DNA of 9,647 nt from Candidatus Iainarchaeum sp. (GCA_017608725.1 JAFCFG010000023.1:1-9647), one strand, 5' to 3'. Counted from the stretch's first letter, positions 1-6,120 are shown. The notes: a model not told the origin generated them from the letters alone. Numbers and translations are program-made.

Positions 1-1427
1 ACAGCCATGACAGCCAGCATGCTCTTTGGAAGGGGTTTAACCTCTCCATTGAATGGAGCACCAAGGAATACGGCAGTGAAAGCCTTTACAAATACTGCCA
101 AAAGCATGATGCTGCCAACTATGGCAACAATTGCCAGTATAGGGTTGAAATAGTAAACAGATTCATATATTAACAGCTTGCTTGCAAATCCATTAAACGG
201 AGGCATTCCGGCAATTGCCAGTGTTCCAACCAGAAAAAGCACTGCCAAAGCAGGAAAGCGGTGCCCTAACCCGCCCAAATCATCCACATCACTTTTCTGC
301 GTAACATAAACCACTGCTCCAATTACGAGGAACAGCAAGCTTAAGTCCAAAGCGTCGTTTATCAGGTGGAATATTCCTCCGTTTAGGGCATTAAGCGCAA
401 AACCCTGCACATTAGGCATTACAATCAAAGCTGTTCCAACCCCAAGCATAACATACCCAACTTCTGCTACAGCACTGTAACCCATCAACCTCTTTAAATT
501 GTTTTGCTTCAAGGCCATTGAAGCCCCAATAAAAATGCTGAGTACAGCAAGAGAAACTATTGCCAAACCAAAGGTTGAGTACATAGCAGCAGAAGCGAAA
601 ACACTGAACGCTGTTCTAAAGAGCACATATAAGCAGGCAAGCGCACCCATCAAAAGCACTGCTACTATCGGGGCAGGTGCCTCCTGGTATGCATCTGGCT
701 TCCACATGTGAACAGGAAAAGAACCAGCCTTCATTAGCAGCCCCCCCAGAATCAGTGAAAGGGCAGCAGTATTAACAAAAGAGAAATCGGTTGCAGCAGC
801 AGATGCAACAGCAGCAATATTCAACATCCCGTACTGAGCATACAACAGGCCTACGCCAAACAGCAGGAAAAGGGCAGCAAGAGCTGAAACAACCATGTAC
901 TTGAATGCTGCCTCAAAGCTTTCTCCCCTTCCAGAAAATGCAACAAGAGAGGCAGAGGAAACACTAACTATTTCCAAGAAGACAAAGAGCGTAAAGAAGT
1001 CGCCTGTAAGCGCCAAACCGGCTATGCTTCCTGCAAGCAATAAAAGCAAGGTATAAAACTTTTCAAGGCCTTTGTAGGGTTGCATAAAGTGCCAACAATA
1101 GACTGCTACAAGCAATGAAATTGAAATTGCAAGCAAAGAAACAATGCCGGATAAGGCATCCGCTACCAAAATGATTCTAATTGGAAAGCCAGCAGGAGAA
1201 GCAATGCTTGGGATTTCTGCCCCAACAGTATAAACATGGGTGCCAGCAGCCAGAACATCCAGGCTCAGTATAATTGCAACTGCTTCGCTGAACACCAGAG
1301 CAAAAACAACCCAGAGGTTTCTAACCCTGCTGCCGCTCTTACTAACCAGGGGAGTTGCAAAAGCAGCCAGCAACGGAACGGCTATCAGCAAGGCCGGGGC
1401 ATGCAACAACAGGGCATCTGCTGTCAT
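1..1427 (-). CDS. mrpD: MrpD/MbhH-like antiporter subunit, C-terminus cut by window edge
   Basis: Large NuoL/M/N-type ion-translocating subunit of an Mrp/Mbh complex in the membrane. I read 475 residues from the ATG at 1427; the C-terminus lies beyond base 1. Nearly the whole chain is hydrophobic helices. Family landmarks are present: a membrane glutamate in FFTLFVFLEIVSVSSASLV (about residue 152), a lysine in EAAFKYMVVSA (about 177), and the block LLMKAGSFPVHMW followed by PDAYQEAPAP (lysine about 233), matching the proton-path Glu/Lys residues of Mrp antiporters. The usual WLPDA is WKPDA here. The start overlaps the mrpC stop by four bases (ATGA), with GGAGGT seven bases upstream. Being last in an E-F-G-D-E-B-C order it corresponds to MrpD or Pyrococcus MbhH. 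Whether hydrogenase-like genes follow cannot be seen. Confidence 0.93.
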   Translation of the reverse strand, partial: MTADALLLHAPALLIAVPLLAAFATPLVSKSGSRVRNLWVVFALVFSEAVAIILSLDVLAAGTHVYTVGAEIPSIASPAGFPIRIILVADALSGIVSLLAISISLLVAVYCWHFMQPYKGLEKFYTLLLLLAGSIAGLALTGDFFTLFVFLEIVSVSSASLVAFSGRGESFEAAFKYMVVSALAALFLLFGVGLLYAQYGMLNIAAVASAAATDFSFVNTAALSLILGGLLMKAGSFPVHMWKPDAYQEAPAPIVAVLLMGALACLYVLFRTAFSVFASAAMYSTFGLAIVSLAVLSIFIGASMALKQNNLKRLMGYSAVAEVGYVMLGVGTALIVMPNVQGFALNALNGGIFHLINDALDLSLLFLVIGAVVYVTQKSDVDDLGGLGHRFPALAVLFLVGTLAIAGMPPFNGFASKLLIYESVYYFNPILAIVAIVGSIMLLAVFVKAFTAVFLGAPFNGEVKPLPKSMLAVMA

Positions 1428-1762
1428 CCAAACAACCTCCGTTTTCCTGCATCCAGAGTTCCATAGTATTTGAAGAATAGGATAGCAAAGGAAAGCATCA
1501 AGGCAACTATGGCCAGATTGATGACAATGCTGGTTAATGTCAAAGCCTGAGGCGTTGGCAAAACCATTTCCAATTTTGGCGCGTTTGAAAAAATTGGCGC
1601 AGCCGAATCTGCTCTGTAGCCTGTTGAAATCAAAAAGAGGTTTACAGCAGAGCCAATTATGTGAATGGCCATCACAATCTTTATCATATTTCTTTTAAAC
1701 AGCAAGGCGGAAAGGCCAAGCAATATGAGAACAATTACTGCAATGAACGGAACGCCAATCAC
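1424..1762 (-). CDS. mrpC: MrpC/MnhC antiporter subunit (NuoK-like)
   Basis: Small NuoK-like membrane subunit of the Mrp/Mbh antiporter, 112 residues and full length for the family (about 110). It shows three hydrophobic segments, roughly residues 3-22, 28-47 and 74-97, and the family block PTPQALTLTSIVINLA (about 69-84), the counterpart of DPLPQALVLTAIVI in MnhC proteins. The start codon is GTG at 1762, whose GTGA overlaps the mrpB stop. A strong GGGGGAGGTG ribosome site lies eight bases upstream and supports this non-ATG start. The gene ends in a four-base overlap with mrpD, so translation is probably coupled on both sides. Confidence 0.93.
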   Translation of the reverse strand: MIGVPFIAVIVLILLGLSALLFKRNMIKIVMAIHIIGSAVNLFLISTGYRADSAAPIFSNAPKLEMVLPTPQALTLTSIVINLAIVALMLSFAILFFKYYGTLDAGKRRLFG

Positions 1763-2274
1763 TCCCTGGCACCTCCCCCTATTGATTCGCTGTTTTCTCC
1801 CTCATCAATTACAAGCAACAGTATGACTGCGAGGGAAATGCCCATTACAACTTCTAGGCCAACAGCCAGGTTCATCAGCGGAATAATGCCTCCACTCCCC
1901 AATTGGCCTGCATTCCGGCCAAACGGAACACTTATCTTGAAAAACCAGCCGCTGTTTGCAAGGAACCTGTGCAAGAAAGTTGCAGACAAACTGATTAAAA
2001 CCAGCACTCCAAAAGCCGTTATTCCAATATTTTTCAATGTCCTCAGGGAAGAGAATGCCTTTGCATGCAACCCCTTTATTATACTCCTGCCAAATGCTGC
2101 AAGGAACAAGGCAGCAATTGTTGCCACTATTGCTCCGCCGGCAAAGCCGCCTCCCGGCGTCAGATGCCCATGCAGGGCAACGTAGAATCCAAATGTGGCT
2201 ATTGGAACAGCCAGGAGATATGCAACAGTTTCCACAATTGGGGAAAGCCCAGTGTCTTCTTTTCCCGTTTTCAT
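1759..2274 (-). CDS. mrpB: MrpB/MnhB antiporter subunit
   Basis: MnhB-family membrane subunit of the antiporter. The diagnostic motif GHLTPGGGFAGGAIVATIAALF lies near residues 36-57 and is followed by further hydrophobic helices. I place the start at the ATG at 2274, not at a start 12 codons upstream: this ATG overlaps the previous stop as ATGA and has GGGAGG about six bases upstream. That gives 171 residues, slightly longer than typical MnhB (about 140), with a polar C-terminal tail rich in glycine and glutamate. It sits between the mbhE-like gene and mrpC in one operon. Confidence 0.92.
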   Translation of the reverse strand: MKTGKEDTGLSPIVETVAYLLAVPIATFGFYVALHGHLTPGGGFAGGAIVATIAALFLAAFGRSIIKGLHAKAFSSLRTLKNIGITAFGVLVLISLSATFLHRFLANSGWFFKISVPFGRNAGQLGSGGIIPLMNLAVGLEVVMGISLAVILLLVIDEGENSESIGGGARE

Positions 2275-2537
2275 TTTTTCCTCCCAATGAATATTGTAAA
2301 AATTCCGCAAACAGCAGAGAACAGCACGGTTGTTTCACCCAGGGTATCCAGTGCCCTGTAATCAAACACAACTGAGGTAACAACATTGTTGCTGCCGGTT
2401 TCTTCCTGTGCGTTCTGAATGAAATAATCATCCATCGCAGTGCTTTCTGGGCTGGCAAATGGCCTTACAGAGGCCACTGCAAGCAAAAGAAAACCGAACA
2501 ATACAACCAAGGCCCCTGCCCTAATCTTTACTTCCAT
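2271..2537 (-). CDS. mbhE: MbhE-like subunit (distal C-terminal part of MrpA)
   Basis: Small membrane protein matching the last part of bacterial MrpA, a separate gene (MbhE) in archaeal Mbh/Mrp clusters. An N-terminal helix (about residues 5-23) is followed by a polar stretch, then NNVVTSVVFDYRALDTLGETTVLFSAVCGIFTIF. The (D)(Y/F)R..DTLGE.TVL signature is very characteristic of this domain. I choose the ATG at 2537 (88 residues); a TTG ten codons upstream would extend it but lacks support, whereas GGTGGGAG lies just before the ATG. The start lies 17 bases inside the end of mbhD, and the stop overlaps mrpB by four bases. Confidence 0.88.
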   Translation of the reverse strand: MEVKIRAGALVVLFGFLLLAVASVRPFASPESTAMDDYFIQNAQEETGSNNVVTSVVFDYRALDTLGETTVLFSAVCGIFTIFIGRKK

Positions 2538-2778
2538 TCTCCCACCTACTCGTTTTGTTAATTGCAATCACGTAGATTGCTGTTGTTAAGCCTGCTCCAA
2601 TTGCTGCTTCTGCTATTGCCACATCCGGCGCCTGAAGTATAAAGAACTCGGCTGATAACAGCAGGCTCATTGCTGCCATGCCAATAACTCCTGTTAAGAG
2701 GTCTTTTTTCTTGAGTGCAAGGAAAGCAGCAGCAACAATTCCCAGCAGCAACAGTGCCTGAATTATATTAAAGATCAT
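2521..2778 (-). CDS. mbhD: MbhD-like subunit (DUF4040, MrpA C-terminal part)
   Basis: An 85-residue, three-helix membrane subunit matching the MbhD/DUF4040 domain of MrpA. The middle carries SAEFFILQAPDVAIAEAAIG and then AGLTTAIYVIAI (about residues 42-73), closely matching the family consensus of a conserved APDVA.TEAAIG membrane segment with essential acidic residues (here D52 and E57 approximately). The ATG at 2778 overlaps the mrpG stop as ATGA and has GAGGGTGG just upstream. MrpA is split into separate MbhD and MbhE genes, and no N-terminal MrpA antiporter domain is encoded upstream in this operon. This is the Mbh-like layout. Confidence 0.91.
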   Translation of the reverse strand: MIFNIIQALLLLGIVAAAFLALKKKDLLTGVIGMAAMSLLLSAEFFILQAPDVAIAEAAIGAGLTTAIYVIAINKTSRWENGSKD

Positions 2779-3119
2779 TTTGCCACCCTCAATTCATCCA
2801 CTACTGCCAGCCCTGGTTTTATCCCGCTTCTGTATGCTGCCCTTGAAATTGCATGCGCTCCAGTCGAATTTGTTATTAACACCAGAGCCATCACTATCAG
2901 GGTGTGGGCCAGCAAAGAAACCTGGTTTATTTGCCCCTGCAAGACCAGCATTGCGCTGTATGCCATAATTCCAATGTAAATAAAGATTGAGCCAAAAGTA
3001 GTGCACTTTGTTGCACCATGCAGCCTTGTATAAACATCCGGAAACCTATGCAAGGCTATGCTGCCCAATGCCTGGAAGACCATTCCAATTCCAATAAGCA
3101 AGTAAACAAGCCAGATCAT
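2775..3119 (-). CDS. mrpG: MrpG/MnhG antiporter subunit
   Basis: MnhG-family membrane subunit of the antiporter, 114 residues, near the usual length. The hallmark IALHRFPDVYTRLHGATKCTTFGSI lies at about residues 21-45, between a first hydrophobic helix and two further ones; the conserved family form is RMPDVYTRMHAATKADTLG. The ATG at 3119 overlaps the mrpF stop by four bases, with GGAGG seven bases upstream. The C-terminal 25 residues are polar and cytoplasm-like. MrpG is a structural part of the small-subunit cluster of Mrp, MbhC in Mbh hydrogenases. Confidence 0.94.
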   Translation of the reverse strand: MIWLVYLLIGIGMVFQALGSIALHRFPDVYTRLHGATKCTTFGSIFIYIGIMAYSAMLVLQGQINQVSLLAHTLIVMALVLITNSTGAHAISRAAYRSGIKPGLAVVDELRVAK

Positions 3120-3376
3120 GGGTTGTCCTCCAGGTATTTGGATACATACAGGGTTGATACAAATGCCAGCATAGCGTAAACAATTGCCACATCAATGAAT
3201 ACCGTTTCAGAAAATGCCACACCCAGCACCACAAGGCTGGCAACAACCTGTGTGTTTATTGTGTCAACTGCAACCATTCTGTCAGGTGCTGTTGGCCCAA
3301 GCAAAAGCCTGATAAGGCAAACTATTATTAAGACCGCTAAAGCCCCTGCCGCTAAAAACAATCCGGCTGAGATCAT
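3116..3376 (-). CDS. mrpF: MrpF/MnhF antiporter subunit
   Basis: MnhF-family membrane subunit with three hydrophobic helices. Family motifs are LLLGPTAPDRMVAVDTINTQVVA (about residues 24-46) and FIDVAIVYAMLAFVSTLYVSKYLE near the end, matching the GPT..DR..A.D and D.A.VYA..F signatures. I place the start at the ATG at 3376, which overlaps the mrpE stop as ATGA, with GAGGT about ten bases upstream. This gives 86 residues, as usual for the family. An in-frame ATG at 3397 and a TTG at 3415 are possible but would add a polar N-terminus and lack a ribosome site. It equals MbhB in Mbh clusters. Confidence 0.91.
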   Translation of the reverse strand: MISAGLFLAAGALAVLIIVCLIRLLLGPTAPDRMVAVDTINTQVVASLVVLGVAFSETVFIDVAIVYAMLAFVSTLYVSKYLEDNP

Positions 3377-3885
3377 CCGCCAATCAACCTCGCCCATTTT
3401 GCAAAGCTGCCGCAAATCTCCCCTGGCTTTGGTTTCTTGTCCCTAACATAAATCCAGTGCACGTAAAAGTTCCCTTTCCTGTCAACGTCTATTGTTAGTG
3501 TTCCCGGCGTGAGCGTGATGCTGTTTGCCAAAACTGTTCTAGCCAGCCCTGTTTTCAGGCCAGGTGAAATCTTCACAATCCCTGGCTTGATATTGCCAGT
3601 TATTACCCTATATGCAACCTCCAAATTTGCTTTCGCCATCTGAAAAAACAATGGCCCAATTGCATAGATTAAGAGAAGTAGCCATCTCAGTGGATTGAGC
3701 AATTTGGCGCTTGGCCTAATTCCCAGCCCTTTGTATATTTTCCCCGCAACTACTGCAACAACAGCTGAAAATAGCACTGCAACAACAAGCTCTGCTTTGC
3801 TCCACAAAAGAATGCTGCCAGTTCCAGCAGTTAAGAGCAAGTAGAAAAACAAAGAGAATACAAATGCAATTGCTACTGCTGCCAT
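3373..3885 (-). CDS. mrpE: MrpE/MnhE antiporter subunit, first gene of operon
   Basis: MnhE-family subunit that opens the antiporter operon. Two or three N-terminal hydrophobic helices (about residues 1-60) and one near 68-85 precede a soluble C-terminal domain. This contains VAYRVITGNIKPGIVKISPGLKTGLARTVLANSITLTPGTLTIDV, the standard MnhE block (LANSITLTPGT is diagnostic), then FYVHWIYV. I choose the ATG at 3885 (170 residues) because GGTGAGG precedes it closely. The ATG at 3897 is an alternative, as the predicted transcript start near 3900 would make it almost leaderless. The gene ends in an ATGA overlap with mrpF. Confidence 0.92.
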   Translation of the reverse strand: MAAVAIAFVFSLFFYLLLTAGTGSILLWSKAELVVAVLFSAVVAVVAGKIYKGLGIRPSAKLLNPLRWLLLLIYAIGPLFFQMAKANLEVAYRVITGNIKPGIVKISPGLKTGLARTVLANSITLTPGTLTIDVDRKGNFYVHWIYVRDKKPKPGEICGSFAKWARLIGG

Positions 3886-3900
3886 TTCCTCACCCATAAT

Positions 3901-3918
3901 GCACTTAAATAAAAGTGC
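3901..3918. repeat. Inverted repeat at the mrp operon transcription start
   Basis: GCACTT, six spacer bases, then AAGTGC: a perfect 6-base inverted repeat between the TATA-like box (3923-3931) and the mrpE start codon. Its place at the predicted transcript start fits a repressor-binding site. It could also form a short hairpin at the 5' end of the mRNA. No regulator for it is seen in the window. Confidence 0.5.
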
Positions 3919-3922
3919 TCTC

Positions 3923-3931
3923 AAATATAAA
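3923..3931 (-). promoter_or_regulatory. TATA-like box of the mrp operon
   Basis: On the minus strand the stretch reads TTTATATTT, preceded by a purine-rich AAAAGAGA that could serve as a BRE. Its centre near 3927 predicts a transcript start near 3900, about 15 bases before the mrpE ATG at 3885. This suggests the antiporter operon is transcribed separately from the upstream ZIP gene, whose stop is at 3948. Inferred from spacing only. Confidence 0.6.
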
Positions 3932-3947
3932 TCTCTTTTGCTATGCT

Positions 3948-4688
3948 TCAATTGCCGAAAACATGCTTTATAGAAACCATAAAAGCAACCCCAAGCAGGA
4001 AAAACAGGAAGGAAAACATGGACTTTTTCAGGTTTGCTTCCCTGTGCAATTCCGGAACCAAATCAGAAGCGCCTATATAAATGAAGCCGCCTGCAGCAAA
4101 AGGAAGCAGGTAAATTGCAAGGCTGCTGCTGGCAATGAAAAAGAACCCAACAAGGCCTCCAACAATGCTAGTCATTTGGGCAACCAAGTTATAAAATAAG
4201 GCCTTTTTCCTTTCAAATCCGCCGTAGACAAGGACAGCAAAATCACTGAATTCCTGCGGCAATTCATGGCTTATCACTGCCAGCGTGGTTGCAATTCCAA
4301 TCCCTGCATTTACCAAAAAAGAGGCAGCAATTATTATGCCGTCAATAAAGTTATGGATAGCATCTCCAAAGAGAAGAAGATATGAGAATGCATGAACGTT
4401 GCATTTTCCCTCATGGCAATGGTGCCAGTGCAAAAACCTCTCAATCAAAAAGAACAGTATGAAGCCAGCAAAGACCAAATAAAATGCCCGCTCTGCCAGC
4501 ATTTCCTCCAAGGATTCCGCTATGAGATGGAAGAATGCTCCTGCAAGCAGCGTTCCGGCAGAAAAGCCAACAAGGGCATTAAGCAGCCTGTTCAGGGTTC
4601 TTTTACTGCAGGCAAGCGTTATTGCTCCAGCTAATGCAACAGCGCTGTTTGCAACAGTGGCAGCCATAACCCAGAGAAGAGTCCTCAT
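3948..4688 (-). CDS. ZIP-family divalent metal transporter
   Basis: Membrane transporter of the ZIP family (zinc, iron or related divalent cations), probably importing metal. The 246-residue chain has about eight hydrophobic helices. The metal-site motifs are HNFIDG in helix 4 (H112, N113, D116) and HELPQE in helix 5 (H141, E142, E146), the latter followed by FSDFAVLVYGG as in the LIV-1-like prokaryotic branch. A histidine/cysteine-rich loop HWHHCHEGKC (about 87-96) lies between helices 3 and 4 and may bind metal on the way in. The start is the ATG at 4688, with GGCGGG about seven bases upstream; a TTG at 4703 would add five residues and is less likely. Substrate cannot be told from the sequence. 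Confidence 0.92.
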   Translation of the reverse strand: MRTLLWVMAATVANSAVALAGAITLACSKRTLNRLLNALVGFSAGTLLAGAFFHLIAESLEEMLAERAFYLVFAGFILFFLIERFLHWHHCHEGKCNVHAFSYLLLFGDAIHNFIDGIIIAASFLVNAGIGIATTLAVISHELPQEFSDFAVLVYGGFERKKALFYNLVAQMTSIVGGLVGFFFIASSSLAIYLLPFAAGGFIYIGASDLVPELHREANLKKSMFSFLFFLLGVAFMVSIKHVFGN

Positions 4689-4730
4689 TTTTAATCCCGC
4701 CAATTCCCTTTACTAAAAAGAGGTTTAATG

Positions 4731-4740
4731 GTTTTAAACA
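4731..4740 (-). promoter_or_regulatory. Possible TATA box of the ZIP gene
   Basis: The minus strand reads TGTTTAAAAC here. The centre near 4736 predicts a transcript start near 4709, leaving about 20 bases of leader that include the GGCGGG ribosome site. The gap between the radical SAM stop (4771) and this gene is short, so read-through from upstream is also possible. Confidence 0.4.
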
Positions 4741-4757
4741 AAACCCTTCTGCAATTG

Positions 4758-4762
4758 CCGAA
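4758..4762 (-). terminator. Short T-run after the radical SAM gene
   Basis: Just after the TAA stop at 4771-4773 the minus strand reads GCCTGTTTTTCGGC. A five-T run is the kind of simple signal archaeal RNA polymerase can terminate on, but it is short and there is no strong hairpin. Confidence 0.3.
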
Positions 4763-4770
4763 AAACAGGC

Positions 4771-5904
4771 TTAGCAAAAACTGCCCAGTTTTGCCTGCCT
4801 TCTTCCCTCCAATTCCACAAATGGCATTGCCCTCCTTACAGCAACACCGGCCTTTCTTAACTCCTTGAAGGACCTGAACTTCCTGTTCCAATGCTGCCTT
4901 TCCTCAAGTATTTTCCCAGCCGTTTTCGGTCCAATGCCAGGAACCCTCAGTAAGTCCTCCTTGCTTGCACAATTTACATCAACTGGAAACTGGTTTGGGT
5001 TGTTTGCAGCAATTGCCATCTTTACATCCTTTGCATTGCCAAACATGTTTTCCTCATTCAAGCCAAGTTTCACTTCCCTCAGCTTAAAGCCATATACCCT
5101 TAAAAGCCAGTCTGATTGGTACAGCTGGTATTCCCTCAATTCCTTCTCAGGCTGTTGTTTCTCCAAAGCAGTTCCCCTAATCGGCTGAAAAGCAGAAAAA
5201 TAGGTTCTGTGCAGCTTAGTATTCTCATACAGCCATTTCATCTTCTTCAGAACATCCAAGTCAGTTTCCTCTGCTGCGCCCAAAATCAGCTGGGTTGTGA
5301 AACTAGTGAGCTTGCCCTTTCTCTTTGCCTCATCAAGCCAAAGCAAGCGCTGCTGCAAATCCCGCAGGTAATTCTTTGTGCTTCCAAGCTCTTGCCAGTG
5401 CTCCTTGCTTGTTGCCTCCAAATTAACCGAAAGCCTGTTTGCCAAGCTGGCCATCTCAAAAACAAGGTGCTTTGACATTGTGGGGAGAACCTTCAAATGC
5501 ATATAACCCTTAAAATGAAACCTTTCCCGCAAAATCCTTGCGCTTTTAATCATCTTCTCAGCTGTCCTGTCTGCTTCACCGGTAACAGCACTGCTCAAAA
5601 ACAGGCCGTCAACGTATCCTGCTTTCTCCAAAGAATTAAAGCTCTTTGCCAACTCAATTGGCTCAAGCCCTGCCTTGCCTTTTCTGCTGCTGTTGTTAAT
5701 ACAGTACTTGCAGTCGTGGATGCAGCTATTGCTTTGCAGGACTTTCATCAGCCTGCATGGTTCAGCGCTGTTCGCGCAATCATATACAAAGCCGCTGTAG
5801 GAGGCAGGTATTCCTGCCTTTTTCATGCTTTTTTGTTTTACGCCTCCGCAGCTGTCCCAAGAGGCAGCATTTCCCAGTAACTGCAGTTTTTCAAGTATTG
5901 CCAT
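4771..5904 (-). CDS. Radical SAM protein with helix-hairpin-helix domain (putative DNA modification/repair family)
   Basis: A 377-residue radical SAM enzyme. The 4Fe-4S cysteines are in SCIHDCKYC (C61, C65, C68), in the context RLMKVLQSNSCIHDCKYCIN, typical of the family annotated as putative DNA modification/repair radical SAM protein. C19, C43 and C50 precede the cluster. LFLSSAVTGEADRTAEKMI (about 102-120) fits the downstream part of the partial TIM barrel. From about 309 the C-terminus carries a helix-hairpin-helix, DVNCASKEDLLRVPGIGPKTAGKIL, with the GIGPKTA hairpin expected to contact DNA backbone. In bacteria such genes often sit beside a uracil-DNA-glycosylase-like partner; none is visible here. 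The substrate is not known to me. The ATG at 5904 lies 27 bases from a TATA box, suggesting a leaderless mRNA. Confidence 0.9.
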   Translation of the reverse strand: MAILEKLQLLGNAASWDSCGGVKQKSMKKAGIPASYSGFVYDCANSAEPCRLMKVLQSNSCIHDCKYCINNSSRKGKAGLEPIELAKSFNSLEKAGYVDGLFLSSAVTGEADRTAEKMIKSARILRERFHFKGYMHLKVLPTMSKHLVFEMASLANRLSVNLEATSKEHWQELGSTKNYLRDLQQRLLWLDEAKRKGKLTSFTTQLILGAAEETDLDVLKKMKWLYENTKLHRTYFSAFQPIRGTALEKQQPEKELREYQLYQSDWLLRVYGFKLREVKLGLNEENMFGNAKDVKMAIAANNPNQFPVDVNCASKEDLLRVPGIGPKTAGKILEERQHWNRKFRSFKELRKAGVAVRRAMPFVELEGRRQAKLGSFC

Positions 5905-5926
5905 GGCTTTAGAGAAAAGTGCATTG

Positions 5927-5934
5927 CTTTTAAA
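5927..5934 (-). promoter_or_regulatory. TATA box of the radical SAM gene
   Basis: TTTAAAAG on the minus strand, centred about 27 bases before the ATG at 5904, predicts transcription starting at the start codon. No ribosome-binding sequence is seen before the ATG, which agrees with a leaderless mRNA. GCACTTTT follows the box at 5922-5915. Confidence 0.6.
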
Positions 5935-5962
5935 CTGCTTTGGAAAGAGCAGTGTTCCGGTA

Positions 5963-6030
5963 CTCGGCAGCCGTCACGCCCCGCTAGTGCAGCTGCTATA
6001 CTGTGCTTCGCTCCGCATACCACAGCCGAG
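5963..6030 (-). ncRNA. BHB-like structured element resembling the tRNA-Tyr anticodon arm and intron end
   Basis: On the minus strand CTCGG (6030-6026) and CCGAG (5967-5963) form a 5-bp stem. Then CTGT (6025-6022) pairs with ACGG (5974-5971) as a 4-bp helix including one G:U pair, with three-base bulges on each side (GGT and CTG). This is the archaeal bulge-helix-bulge layout. The G:U pair would be C:A on the plus strand, so the minus strand is the likely RNA. The right half closely matches the end of the tRNA-Tyr intron plus its 3' exon stem (24 of 28 positions from GCACT to CCGAG). Joined exons would give a 7-base loop CTGTGGG, like a His anticodon arm, but no acceptor, D or T arm is present on either side. 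It may be a remnant of a copied tRNA gene or a non-coding RNA. Transcription is unproven. Confidence 0.5.
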
Positions 6031-6095
6031 CGTGGTTTTTATCTTAGTATGCCGTGTTCTTGCCCTGCGGCTCGCATAGGGCGTGGTTGTTTTTA
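6000..6095. repeat. Two degenerate repeat units between divergent promoters
   Basis: Two units, about 6000-6041 and 6058-6095, share the plus-strand pattern: a pyrimidine/G-rich arm, CGCATA, a gap of varied length, then GCGTGGTT and a T-rich end TTTTTA. The second forms a hairpin, GCCC and TGCG pairing with CGCA and GGGC (6062-6082). In the first, CTGTG (6001-6005) pairs with CACAG (6021-6025). The block is markedly richer in G and C than the flanking promoters. The second unit merges into the TATA box of the acyltransferase gene. Confidence 0.45.
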
Positions 6096-6097
6096 AA
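6090..6097 (+). promoter_or_regulatory. TATA box of the acyltransferase gene
   Basis: TTTTTAAA centred near 6094, about 27 bases before the ATG at 6121, again predicts a leaderless mRNA. The sequence between box and ATG is pyrimidine-rich, with no ribosome-binding site. GCACTTTT begins directly after the box, at 6098. Confidence 0.6.
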
Positions 6098-6120
6098 GCA
6101 CTTTTTTCCTTCATTTTTCC

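Noticed and set aside
1515..1560. C/D-box-like TTGATGA ... CTGA on the plus strand
   Set aside because: The C box lacks the leading purine, no C'/D' pair is seen, and the stretch is the reverse complement of conserved mrpC coding sequence.
3948..4770. CAATTGCCGAAAA repeated at 3950 and 4752, at the 3' ends of the ZIP and radical SAM genes
   Set aside because: The shared run is 13 bases, one copy is inside the ZIP coding end and the other after a stop codon. CAATTGC-like strings are frequent in this window, so chance or codon bias is enough.
5938..6120. Full tRNA-His gene around the CTGTGGG loop
   Set aside because: I looked for a D arm before 6030 and a T arm and acceptor after 5963 on the minus strand. 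None is present, so only the anticodon-arm-like piece remains.
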